From Nocardiopsis suaedae (lineage in GTDB: Bacteria > Actinomycetota > Actinomycetes > Streptosporangiales > Streptosporangiaceae): DNA of 34,190 bases. The position numbers and the translations under genes were made by a program. The stretch covers positions 1 to 34,190 of the forward strand of contig NZ_JAQFWP010000073.1 in the NCBI RefSeq assembly GCF_027706745.1, given 5' to 3'. Numbering within the stretch: the first letter of the stretch is position 1; each line of letters begins with the position of its first letter. Below the pieces are notes generated by a model. It did no database searches. It was not told the DNA's origin and worked only from the letters and a program-made list of their open reading frames with translations. Below, piece by piece: positions 1 through 6,647 of the stretch.

Positions 1-11
1 CTGGACCGGCT

Positions 12-653
12 CTAGGAGAGCGTTCCCGTGGAGATCATGGTCGTGCCGTCGTGGGAGGTGGCCTCCCACCGGGCGTCGAGGGTGTCCTCGGCGCCGCCCT
101 CGCTCAGGGTCAGCGTCGAGGTGTCCACGCAGCGGTCCTCCGGGTCGTAGGTCTCCACGTAGTCGAAGACCAGGCGGGACCCGTCCCGCTCCTGGAGCGT
201 GAGGCTCCCGCGGCAGTTCAGGGTGAACCACTCCGAGCTGCCGCGCTCGGCGCCCGTCTCCAGCCGCACCCGGGCGTCCCAGTCGGTGACGTGCTCACCG
301 GCCTCGTTCTCCTGGATCATCTTGCCCTCCCAGGTGCCCGCGAAGGTGTCGGGCACGCTGGAGCCCGACCCGGGGTCCCGCTCGGCTTCCGGGCCGAGCA
401 CGAGGGCCGCGGCGGTGCCCCCGGCGACGACGACGGCCGCGCCCGCGACGGCGGCGGCGACCGCCCAGCCCTTGCGGCGCCGGGCCGTGTGGCGGGTGGA
501 GCGCGGCGGCGGGTACAGCGACATCCTCCGCACCGGCGAGGGGGAGCCCCCCTCCTCTTCGGCCGGGCGGGTCGATGAGCCGCTCACCGGGCGCCCCAGG
601 GGCGCGCGGCGGTGTGCGGCCTTCGGTGCATCGCTCTCATCTCTTCCTCCCAC
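12..653 (-). CDS. Membrane-anchored protein with extracytoplasmic beta-rich domain, unknown function
   Basis: Not recognised as a named family. The N-terminus is polar, Pro/Arg-rich and low in complexity. One hydrophobic segment at about residues 63-87 (Ala/Val-rich, after RRRKGW) is followed by a Gly/Ser linker and a C-terminal domain of about 115 residues starting DTFAGTWEGK. That pattern resembles the small lipocalin-like domain found at the extracellular end of some actinobacterial Ser/Thr kinases, but no kinase is present here. No lipobox is seen, so an N-in, C-out single-pass protein is inferred. The start is uncertain: GTG at 653 gives 213 residues, while ATG at 524 (MSLYPPP) gives 170 and is plausible because the extra N-terminus is low-complexity. 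The next gene in the same direction ends at 736. Confidence 0.6.
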   Translation of the reverse strand: MGGRDESDAPKAAHRRAPLGRPVSGSSTRPAEEEGGSPSPVRRMSLYPPPRSTRHTARRRKGWAVAAAVAGAAVVVAGGTAAALVLGPEAERDPGSGSSVPDTFAGTWEGKMIQENEAGEHVTDWDARVRLETGAERGSSEWFTLNCRGSLTLQERDGSRLVFDYVETYDPEDRCVDTSTLTLSEGGAEDTLDARWEATSHDGTTMISTGTLS

Positions 654-735
654 GCGAACCGGTGCGGGCCCGGATCGCCCGTCCAGCGTCCGAGGATAGG
701 CGACCCGGCGGGCGCCCGCTCCGGGCCCCGGGCGC

Positions 736-1335
736 TCAGGCGCCGCGCCCCAGGAAGCACCCGGCCAGGTGGTCGTCGACCACCCCCGTGGCCTGCATCG
801 CCGCGTAGGCGGTGGTGGGTCCGACGAACCGGAACCCCGCCGCCTTCAGGCGCTTGGCCAGCGCCGTGCTCTCGGGGGTGGAGGCGGGCACGTCGGCGTC
901 CCCGGCGGGGGCGGGCCGCCCCGGGGCCGGGGCGTGCTCCCAGACGGCCGCGGCCAGCCCGCCCGGCAGCTCCAGGGCGGCCCGGGCGTTGCCGATGACC
1001 GCCTCGATCTTGGCGCGGCTGCGGATGATGCGGGCGTCGGCGAGCATCCGCTCCACGTCGTCCCCGCCGAAGGCCGCCACCTCCTCGAGGGCGAACCCGG
1101 CGAAGTGCTCGCGCAGCGCGGCGCGCTTGCGCAGCACGGTCAGCCAGGACAGCCCGGCCTGGAAGGCCTCCAGGCTGACGCGCTCGAACATGCCCTGGTC
1201 GGTGCGGACCGGCCGCCCCCACTCGGTGTCGTGGTACTCGGCCAGGTCGGGGGTGCCCAGCGCCCAGGTGCAGCGGGGGCGTCCGTCGGGCACCGGCGGC
1301 GCGGAGGCCTGCGGGGCGGTGTCGTTCGAGGTCAT
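736..1335 (-). CDS. tag: DNA-3-methyladenine glycosylase I
   Basis: A 199-residue base-excision-repair enzyme that removes 3-methyladenine from alkylated DNA in the cytoplasm. It can be followed along E. coli Tag from memory: CTWALGTPDLAEYHDTEWG near the N-terminus, LEAFQAGLSWLTVLRKR, IIRSRAKIEAVIGNARA and GFRFVGPTTAYAAMQ. The zinc ligands of Tag correspond to C22, H35, H189 and C193, the catalytic Glu to E56 and the base-stacking Trp to W64, so it should be active. ATG 1335 is chosen because GGGAGG lies 6 bases upstream and the Tag homology starts shortly after it; the frame stays open further upstream but only as low-complexity sequence. The first about 17 residues are a variable extension. 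It lies just downstream of the DivIVA-like gene and its ribosome-binding site is inside a predicted hairpin. Confidence 0.93.
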   Translation of the reverse strand: MTSNDTAPQASAPPVPDGRPRCTWALGTPDLAEYHDTEWGRPVRTDQGMFERVSLEAFQAGLSWLTVLRKRAALREHFAGFALEEVAAFGGDDVERMLADARIIRSRAKIEAVIGNARAALELPGGLAAAVWEHAPAPGRPAPAGDADVPASTPESTALAKRLKAAGFRFVGPTTAYAAMQATGVVDDHLAGCFLGRGA

Positions 1336-1341
1336 CGGGGT

Positions 1342-1377
1342 CCTCCCGGCCGGGGTCGCTGTCGGGGTGCCGGGAGG
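1342..1377 (-). promoter_or_regulatory. Hairpin covering the tag ribosome-binding site
   Basis: CCTCCCGGC and GCCGGGAGG form perfect 9-bp arms separated by 18 bases. In the minus-strand transcript the downstream arm contains the GGGAGG Shine-Dalgarno of tag, so it would be base-paired. It may act as a terminator of the upstream gene or as a translational gate for tag; the sequence alone does not decide. Confidence 0.55.
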
Positions 1378-1384
1378 GGCCGGT

Positions 1385-1894
1385 TCAGCCCTGGGCGGCG
1401 CGGCCGGCGGCCGCGTCCTCCCGTGGGCCCACCTCCCCCTGCGGGGCCGCCTCCGGCCCGGGGGCTGCGGCCGCGGAGGGGCCGGGGGCCGGGGCGGCCG
1501 GACGGGGCTCGGCGGGCCCGGCCTCGGGGGGCCGGATCGCGGTGGGCCCACCCGCCGGGGGACGCGGGTAGAGCACCCGCGGACCGGCCGGGGCCCCGCC
1601 CTCGGCCAGGCGGCGCTCCAGGTCGGCGATGCGCTCGTCGCGCTCGGCCAGCGCCGCGGAGAGCCTGCGCAGCACCTCGTCGACACCGCGGACATGGTAG
1701 CCCCAGAACGCCAGCGGCAGCGCGATCCGGCCCACGTCGGCCGGGGTCACCGGGCGGTCCTCGGGCAGGTCCAGGGGCGGGTGGTCGGCCTCGAAGCGCG
1801 CCAGTTGGCCGCCCTTCCCCATGACCGCGTAGGCGACGCCGGCGAGAACGGCGACCGCCGACAGCGAGATGAGGATGAGGATCGTTGGATTCAC
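1385..1894 (-). CDS. DivIVA-domain-like single-pass membrane protein
   Basis: A 169-residue protein. GTG 1894 begins VNPTILILIS, and residues 3-24 form a single hydrophobic N-terminal membrane helix. A segment containing FWGYHVRGVDEVLRRL follows, with a short heptad-like helix (ALAERDERIADLERRL). This resembles the short DivIVA-type motif with coiled coil of actinobacterial polar-growth and division proteins, but the match is limited to about 40 residues. The last about 65 residues are a Pro/Ala-rich, probably disordered tail. No Shine-Dalgarno is visible; a CACGAT hexamer lies 7 bases before the GTG, which may indicate a leaderless transcript. It is divergent from the small gene at 1958, sharing a 63-base promoter region, and upstream of tag. 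A role in envelope growth or division is inference. Confidence 0.72.
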   Translation of the reverse strand: MNPTILILISLSAVAVLAGVAYAVMGKGGQLARFEADHPPLDLPEDRPVTPADVGRIALPLAFWGYHVRGVDEVLRRLSAALAERDERIADLERRLAEGGAPAGPRVLYPRPPAGGPTAIRPPEAGPAEPRPAAPAPGPSAAAAPGPEAAPQGEVGPREDAAAGRAAQG

Positions 1895-1957
1895 GGTTCC
1901 GATCGTGCCACATCGGCGCGGACCGCGGACGGGCCCCGGCGTGGCAGACTCGGCGGT

Positions 1958-2284
1958 ATGGCGATGAGCGGCGGGGACGGGGACGCGCACGGGCCGGCAC
2001 GGGTGCTGGAGCCCGGGGCGGCGGCGCCGGAGGGCGCGGTGGACGCCGGGCACCGCCCCCCGCCCGCGCGGGTGCGCGCCCTGGCCGCCGACGGCGCCCC
2101 GGTGCTGGTGCGGTGCGAGGCCGACGACCCGGCCGCGAGCGCGGCCCTGGTCGCCCTCTACGCGTGGCTGGGGGCGCGGCTGTTCACCAGCGCCCACCCC
2201 CGCGCCGCCCGCCAGGCGCTCGACATGGCGCGGACGGTGCGCGGCGGCCGCGCCCCGGCGGCGGTCCGCCGGGGCCTGGCCTGA
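1958..2284 (+). CDS. Small conserved-type actinobacterial protein with a DHPS-like C-terminus
   Basis: A 108-residue protein starting MAMSGGDGD. The first about 35 residues are low-complexity. The rest (VRALAADGAPVLVRCEADD, then LVALYAWLGARLFTSAHPRA and ARQALDMARTVRGG) recalls the last strand and helices of the dihydropteroate synthase barrel, where an Arg/His-containing strand is followed by a helix ending VxxI. The similarity is by eye only and the pterin- and pABA-binding parts are absent, so enzymatic activity is not expected. It is convergent with the LOG-family gene, with 6 bases between the stops. The ATG has no clear Shine-Dalgarno and an AGACT sequence ends 7 bases upstream. Function unknown. 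Confidence 0.6.
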   Translation: MAMSGGDGDAHGPARVLEPGAAAPEGAVDAGHRPPPARVRALAADGAPVLVRCEADDPAASAALVALYAWLGARLFTSAHPRAARQALDMARTVRGGRAPAAVRRGLA

Positions 2285-2290
2285 GCCGCG

Positions 2291-3112
2291 CTACCGCTCG
2301 TCGCGGATCGCCTCGGCCTCCCCGCTCACGGCGCGCGCCTCGGTGTCGCGGCGCGCCTCGCTCTCCCGTCGGGCCGCCATGTCGGCGTGCGCCTTGGCGA
2401 TGACGTCGACGACCTCGCCCGGGTCGTCGGTCAGGTACATCAGGTCCGGGTCGTCCGGGGAGATGACCCCCTCGGAGCGGAGGCGGTCGCGGATCCAGTC
2501 CACCAGGCCGCCCCAGAAGTCGGTGCCCACCAGCACCACCGGGAAGCGGGTGACCTTGCCCGTCTGCACCAGGGTGATCGACTCGAACAGCTCGTCCAGG
2601 GTGCCGAAGCCCCCGGGCAGCACCACGAACGCCTGCGAGTACTTCACGAACATCGTCTTGCGGACGAAGAAGTACCGGAAGGTGACGCCCATGTCGACGT
2701 AGTCGTTGAGGGACTGCTCGAACGGCAGCTCGATGCCCAGGCCGATGGAGGGCCCACCGGCCTCCTGCGCCCCCTTGTTGGCGGCCTCCATCAGGCCCGG
2801 CCCGCCGCCGGTGATGACCGTGTACCCGGCGCGCGCCAGGTCCCCGCCGATGGTCTCGCCCAGCCGGTAGTGGTCGGACCCGGGCCGGATGCGGGCGGAG
2901 CCGAACACGCTCACCGCGGGGCCGACCTCGGAGAGCAGCCCGAAGCCCTCGACGAACTCCGACTGGATCCGCAGCACCCGCCACGGATCGGTGTGCACCC
3001 AGTCGACCGGCCCCCTGCGGTCCAGGAGCCGCTGGTCGGTGGTGGTCTCCGGGATGGCGCGGCCGCGGTAGGTCAAGGGGCCCGCCCGGCGGATCTTGTC
3101 AGCATCGGTCAT
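2291..3112 (-). CDS. LOG-family (TIGR00730-type) Rossmann-fold protein
   Basis: A 273-residue protein with both hallmarks of the LOG (lysine-decarboxylase-like, cytokinin-activating) family: GGGPGLMEAANKGAQEAGG around residues 102-120 and PGGFGTLDELFE around 166-177. Known family members are nucleoside-5'-monophosphate phosphoribohydrolases, often acting on AMP or N6-modified AMP; the physiological substrate in bacteria is usually unknown. The N-terminal about 70 residues (TYRGRAIPETTTDQRLLD and following) are the extension typical of the long actinobacterial form. The C-terminal 30 residues are a charged tail (RRESEARRDTEARAV). The ATG has no nearby Shine-Dalgarno, but TAGTTT sits 6 bases upstream, fitting a leaderless start. 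It is transcribed in the same direction as dapE, dapD and dapC. Confidence 0.9.
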   Translation of the reverse strand: MTDADKIRRAGPLTYRGRAIPETTTDQRLLDRRGPVDWVHTDPWRVLRIQSEFVEGFGLLSEVGPAVSVFGSARIRPGSDHYRLGETIGGDLARAGYTVITGGGPGLMEAANKGAQEAGGPSIGLGIELPFEQSLNDYVDMGVTFRYFFVRKTMFVKYSQAFVVLPGGFGTLDELFESITLVQTGKVTRFPVVLVGTDFWGGLVDWIRDRLRSEGVISPDDPDLMYLTDDPGEVVDVIAKAHADMAARRESEARRDTEARAVSGEAEAIRDER

Positions 3113-3118
3113 GGAGAC

Positions 3119-3124
3119 AAACTA
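3119..3124 (-). promoter_or_regulatory. Candidate -10 (TAGTTT), leaderless LOG-family gene
   Basis: TAGTTT on the minus strand, 6 bases before ATG 3112. No Shine-Dalgarno lies close by (the nearest GGAG is about 13 bases away). Spacing suits transcription starting at or next to the start codon. Confidence 0.5.
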
Positions 3125-3179
3125 TCTCCGGCGGCAAGGCGCGCGCCCGCGCCGCCGCCCCCGGCCGCGAACCGTTCGC

Positions 3180-4247
3180 TCAGGCGCCGCCGCCGGTCAG
3201 CCATTCGGTCATCCGCCGCTCGGCCTCGTCCACGAGCGCCAGGTCGGCCCACTCGTCGCGGGTGTGCGCCAGGGTGGGCTCGCCGGGCCCGTAGTTGACC
3301 GCCGGGACCCCCAGCTCGGCCATCCGCGCCACGTCGGTCCAGCCCAGCTTGGCGCGGGCCCGCCCGCCGCCGACCGCCGCCACGAACTCGGCGGCCGCCG
3401 GGTCGTCCAGGCCGGGCCGGGCGGGCGGCGCGGCGTCGGTGACGCGCACGTCGTACCCGTCGAAGACCTCCCGCAGGTGGGCCTCGGCGTCCTTGACCGA
3501 CAGGTCGGGGGCGAACCGGTAGTTGACGGTGACGGTGCACTCGTCGGGGATGACGTTGCCCGCCACGCCACCGGAGGCGAAGACCGCGTTCAGGCCCTCG
3601 TGGTAGCGCAGGCCGTCCACCTCCGGCTCGCGCGGGGTGTAGGCGCGCAGGACGTCCAGGATGCGCCCGGCCTCGTGGATCGCGTTGTGCCCCATCCACG
3701 AGCGGGCGCTGTGGGCGCGCTCGCCGCGGGCGATCACCTCCACCCGCATGGTGCCCTGGCAGCCGCCCTCGATGGCGCCGCCGGTGGGCTCCATGAGCAC
3801 CGCGAAGTCCCCGGCCAGCCACTCCGGGTGGTCGCGGGCCAGCCGCCGCAGCCCGTTGCGCTCGGCGTCGACCTCCTCGCAGTCGTAGAACACGAAGGTG
3901 AGGTCGTGCACGGGCTCGGTGAGCGCGGCCGCCAGGCGCAGCTGCACCGCCACCCCGCTCTTCATGTCGGAGGCGCCGCAGCCGTAGAGCCGGTCCCCCT
4001 CGCGCCGCGACGGCACATTGCCCACGATCGGCACGGTGTCGATGTGCCCGGCGAGCACGACCCGCTTGGCGCGGCCCAGCTCGGTGCGGGCCACCACGGC
4101 GTCGCCGTCGCGTTCCACCCGCAGGTGCGGCAGGCCCGAGAGCGCCTGCTCGATCATGTCGGCCAGCGCGCGCTCGCCGCCGCTGACCGACTCGGTGTCG
4201 ACGAGGCGGGCGGTGAGGGTGCGGACGTCGTCTGCGAGGTTGAGCAT
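3180..4247 (-). CDS. dapE: Succinyl-diaminopimelate desuccinylase
   Basis: A 355-residue M20-family metallohydrolase. It removes succinate from N-succinyl-LL-diaminopimelate in the succinylase branch of lysine and meso-DAP synthesis. The M20 signatures are intact: AGHIDTVP with metal ligand H68 and D70, GASDMKSG with bridging D94, catalytic/metal Glu at YDCEEVD (E124/E125), MEPT with E153, and the C-terminal metal His in LAHTRDEW (H328). The dimerisation lid (GERAHSARSWMGHNA) is present. Length and the compact N-terminus fit the actinobacterial DapE group. The ATG starts MLNLADDVRTL; AAGGTT lies 6 bases upstream and no Shine-Dalgarno is seen. It lies downstream of dapD but is separated from it by a strong hairpin, so separate transcription is likely. 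Confidence 0.93.
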   Translation of the reverse strand: MLNLADDVRTLTARLVDTESVSGGERALADMIEQALSGLPHLRVERDGDAVVARTELGRAKRVVLAGHIDTVPIVGNVPSRREGDRLYGCGASDMKSGVAVQLRLAAALTEPVHDLTFVFYDCEEVDAERNGLRRLARDHPEWLAGDFAVLMEPTGGAIEGGCQGTMRVEVIARGERAHSARSWMGHNAIHEAGRILDVLRAYTPREPEVDGLRYHEGLNAVFASGGVAGNVIPDECTVTVNYRFAPDLSVKDAEAHLREVFDGYDVRVTDAAPPARPGLDDPAAAEFVAAVGGGRARAKLGWTDVARMAELGVPAVNYGPGEPTLAHTRDEWADLALVDEAERRMTEWLTGGGA

Positions 4248-4297
4248 CGCCGGAACCTTCGGGGTCGGGTGCGGGGCGGGGGCACTCGGGCGCGCGC

Positions 4298-4324
4298 GGG
4301 CCGCCCCGCGGTGCGGGGCGGCCC
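4298..4324 (-). terminator. Hairpin downstream of dapD
   Basis: GGGCCGCCCCGC and GCGGGGCGGCCC are perfect 12-bp arms with a GGT loop, starting 17 bases beyond the dapD stop. There is no T-tract, as is common in high-GC actinobacteria. It probably separates dapD from dapE. Confidence 0.75.
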
Positions 4325-4340
4325 GGTCCGCCGGGAGGCG

Positions 4341-5177
4341 TCAGGCGTTGACGCCGTGCTCCCGGAGCATGTCGTTCAGGGCCAGCTTGTCGTGCTCCTG
4401 CCCCTCCTCCAGGCGCTTGAGCACCAGCAGCACCGGCATGCCGAAGTCGCCGCCGGGGAAGCTCTTGACCCGGTTGGCGGTGACGCACACCGACCAGGCG
4501 GGGGCCTCGCCGCGGGGCAGCTCCTCGCCGGTCTCGGCGTCGTAGACGCGGGTGGAGGAGGTCAGGATGGTGCCCGCGCCGAGCTTGGCGCCGCGGCGCA
4601 CCCGGGCGCCCTCGACGACCATGCTGCGCGAGCCGAGGAACGCGTCGTCCTCGATGACGACCGGGGAGGCCTGCGGGGGCTCGAGCACGCCGCCCACGCC
4701 GACGCCGCCGGACAGGTGGACGTTCTCGCCGACCTGGGCGCAGGAGCCCACGGTCGCCCAGGTGTCGACCATGGTGCCCGAGCCCACCCAGGCGCCGAAG
4801 TTGGTGAAGGAGGGCATCAGCACGACGCCGGGGGCCAGGTGGGCGCCCCAGCGGGCGATGGCGCCCGGGACGACGCGCACGCCCTCGAAGCGCTTCTTCA
4901 GCGGGATGCGGTCGTGGTGGTAGAAGTCACCGACCTGCGACTCCTCCATACCCAGCACACGGAAGCTCAGCAGGATCGAGCGCTTGGCCCGCTCGTCGAC
5001 GACCACCTGGTCCGAGTCGGGGTCGACGAAGGCCACGCGCGCCTTGCCGGCGTCGAGTTCGTCGACCGCACCGATGATGGTGTCGCGGGCGGCGGTGTCG
5101 TCAGGGGTCAGCTCGGAGCGGCGCTCCCAGAGCTCGTCGATCTCCTTGGGGAGCGGACTGGTGAACGAGGTGGTCAT
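4341..5177 (-). CDS. dapD: Tetrahydrodipicolinate N-succinyltransferase, proteobacterial-type
   Basis: A 278-residue cytoplasmic enzyme that transfers succinyl from succinyl-CoA to tetrahydrodipicolinate, the step that opens the succinylase branch used by dapC and dapE here. The centre is a left-handed beta-helix of hexapeptide repeats. GTMVDTWATVGSCAQVG and NVHLSGGVGVGGVLEP match E. coli DapD almost residue for residue, and ERRSELTPDD near the N-terminus and TRVYDAETGEE later also align. Streptomyces and Mycobacterium DapD, as I know them, belong to a longer, divergent class, so this form is notable. ATG 5177 has no Shine-Dalgarno (upstream is CACCTCCC), but TAGGCT lies 8 bases before it. 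A hairpin follows the stop. Confidence 0.93.
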   Translation of the reverse strand: MTTSFTSPLPKEIDELWERRSELTPDDTAARDTIIGAVDELDAGKARVAFVDPDSDQVVVDERAKRSILLSFRVLGMEESQVGDFYHHDRIPLKKRFEGVRVVPGAIARWGAHLAPGVVLMPSFTNFGAWVGSGTMVDTWATVGSCAQVGENVHLSGGVGVGGVLEPPQASPVVIEDDAFLGSRSMVVEGARVRRGAKLGAGTILTSSTRVYDAETGEELPRGEAPAWSVCVTANRVKSFPGGDFGMPVLLVLKRLEEGQEHDKLALNDMLREHGVNA

Positions 5178-5185
5178 GGGAGGTG

Positions 5186-5191
5186 AGCCTA
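5186..5191 (-). promoter_or_regulatory. Candidate -10 (TAGGCT), leaderless dapD
   Basis: TAGGCT on the minus strand, 8 bases before ATG 5177. The spacer CACCTCCC is the opposite of a Shine-Dalgarno sequence, so leaderless initiation is the simplest reading. Confidence 0.55.
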
Positions 5192-5445
5192 CTGGTTCGC
5201 GGGCGCGCCGACGAACCGGCCCGCGCCGCGGCTGGCCGCCCCGGCGCGGGGACGGTACGCTCCGGCGCGGCGCCGCCTGCACGGCGGTTCCCCTGGAGAC
5301 GCTCTACCATTCGGGTAGCGAACACCCCGGTTCAACGGCGTGAGACCCGTACTTCCCCCGCATCACGTCCGGGGGCCGGTCCCTGTCCGTCGGGGCGCCC
5401 GGCCGCGCAGCGTGCGGCCCGCCCCATGACTCCAACGGCCTGCCT

Positions 5446-6354
5446 GTGCACGAGAAGACCCGTCCGAAGAAGCGGAAGCGGATCTCCGCGTTCGTCAAGA
5501 TCCTCGCCGTCCTGACCGCCGTGTGCGGCGCCCTGGTGGCCGCCGGATACTACGTGATCAGCACGGTCGAGCCGGTGGAGATCGACCCGCCGGTGGCGGC
5601 CGGCTGCAAGGTCCGCGTCGACGGCGCCACCGACCCGCTGGAGCCCGAGCAGGCGGCCAGCGCCGCGACCGTCGGCGGTGTGGCCTTCAGCCGCGACCTG
5701 CCCCGGCACGCCGTCGTCGTGGCCTACGCCACGGTGTGGCAGGAGACCAAGTTCTTCAACATCGAGTACGGCGACCGCGACTCGCTCGGGCTGTTCCAGC
5801 AGCGCCCCTCCCAGGAGTGGGGCCACCCCGACCAGATCATGGACCCGGTCTACTCCAGCAACGAGTTCTACGCGCACCTGGAGAAGGTGGACTCCTACGC
5901 CGACATGCCGGTGTACGAGGCCGCGCAGGCGGTGCAGCGCAGCGCCGACGGGTTCGCCTACGACCAGCACGAGGACCGCTCCCGGCTGATGGCGCGCGCC
6001 TTCACCGGCGCCGAGGGGCCCGCGGTGACCTGCTGGCCCGAGCAGCCGGCCCGCACGCCCGGCGAGTCGCCCTCGCCGTCTCCGTCGCCGTCGGCCCCGC
6101 CCGACGTGGACGGCGCGGTCGCGGAGATGAAGCGGGTGTTCGGCGCCGACCCGGGCGCCCTCCCCCCGCCGGGTGAGCGGCCGCAGACGGGCGACCTGGG
6201 CTGGGCGATGGCGCTGTGGGCGGTGGCCAACTCCGAGGAGTACGGGATCACCTCGGTGGGCTACGAGGACCAGCGCTGGACGGCCGAGGACGGCCAGGAG
6301 GGGTGGCAGAGCGTCCCCGACCGCGCCCCCGACGGCCAGGTGGTGCTGGGCTGA
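5446..6354 (+). CDS. Membrane-anchored lysozyme-like protein
   Basis: A 302-residue protein. The basic N-terminus (KTRPKKRKR) precedes one membrane helix at about residues 15-40 (FVKILAVLTAVCGALVAAGYYVI), giving an N-in, C-out topology. The extracytoplasmic part contains ATVWQETKFFNIEYGDRDSL then GLFQQRPSQEWG, a lysozyme/transglycosylase-like pattern in which the Glu of WQE would be the catalytic acid. This is known from actinobacterial proteins often labelled heavy metal transporter without support. A Ser/Pro linker (SPSPSPSPSAPP, about residue 210) leads to a C-terminal segment rich in Trp. GTG 5446 is the only start in frame that precedes the basic cluster; no Shine-Dalgarno is visible. 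Its place between dapD and dapC, which feed meso-DAP to peptidoglycan, fits a wall-related role (inference). Confidence 0.72.
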   Translation: MHEKTRPKKRKRISAFVKILAVLTAVCGALVAAGYYVISTVEPVEIDPPVAAGCKVRVDGATDPLEPEQAASAATVGGVAFSRDLPRHAVVVAYATVWQETKFFNIEYGDRDSLGLFQQRPSQEWGHPDQIMDPVYSSNEFYAHLEKVDSYADMPVYEAAQAVQRSADGFAYDQHEDRSRLMARAFTGAEGPAVTCWPEQPARTPGESPSPSPSPSAPPDVDGAVAEMKRVFGADPGALPPPGERPQTGDLGWAMALWAVANSEEYGITSVGYEDQRWTAEDGQEGWQSVPDRAPDGQVVLG

Positions 6355-6360
6355 GCCGCC

Positions 6361-6420
6361 CTCGGGAGGAAGGGCCTGCGAACGCGGTGAACGCGGTCTC
6401 AGCGCCGCTTCCCCCGAGAC
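6361..6420. repeat. Stem-loop element, copy 1
   Basis: A sequence running CTCGGG to CCCGAGAC that can fold (CTCGGG with CCCGAG, GGAAG with CTTCC, one bulged A). It shares its stem ends and the central AACGCGG and TCAGCG blocks with the element at 12007-12062. This copy has a 9-base tandem duplication of the GAACGCGG block. It lies between the convergent ends of the lysozyme-like gene and dapC. The rest of the gap (6421-6647) shows no gene. Confidence 0.7.
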
Positions 6421-6647
6421 CGGCGGGGGACCGAACGGACGGCACATGCCGGGCACACCGGACGCGTACCCACCGGACCCACCGGGTCGGCCGTCCCGTG
6501 CGGTGAATCGGTCGTCTCGGAGGCGATCGGGCGGTGGAACCGCCGCTCTCGCCGCTTCAGGGGCCACCGCGGGGCCCCGCCGGTCCGCCGGCCGTCCAGG
6601 GCCGTGCGCGCCCACGAGTCCACGCGCGCGGTCTGGCGCGCGGCCTG

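Noticed and set aside
3113-3129. GGAGA-N7-TCTCC dyad at the LOG gene start
   Set aside because: Short arms and overlap with the candidate -10 make chance likely; kept only as part of the promoter description.
3096-5186. A very long plus-strand open frame opposite dapE and dapD
   Set aside because: Composition is Gly/Ala/Arg/Val/His-rich without any family motif, and it is antisense to two strongly supported enzymes; it is a high-GC shadow frame.
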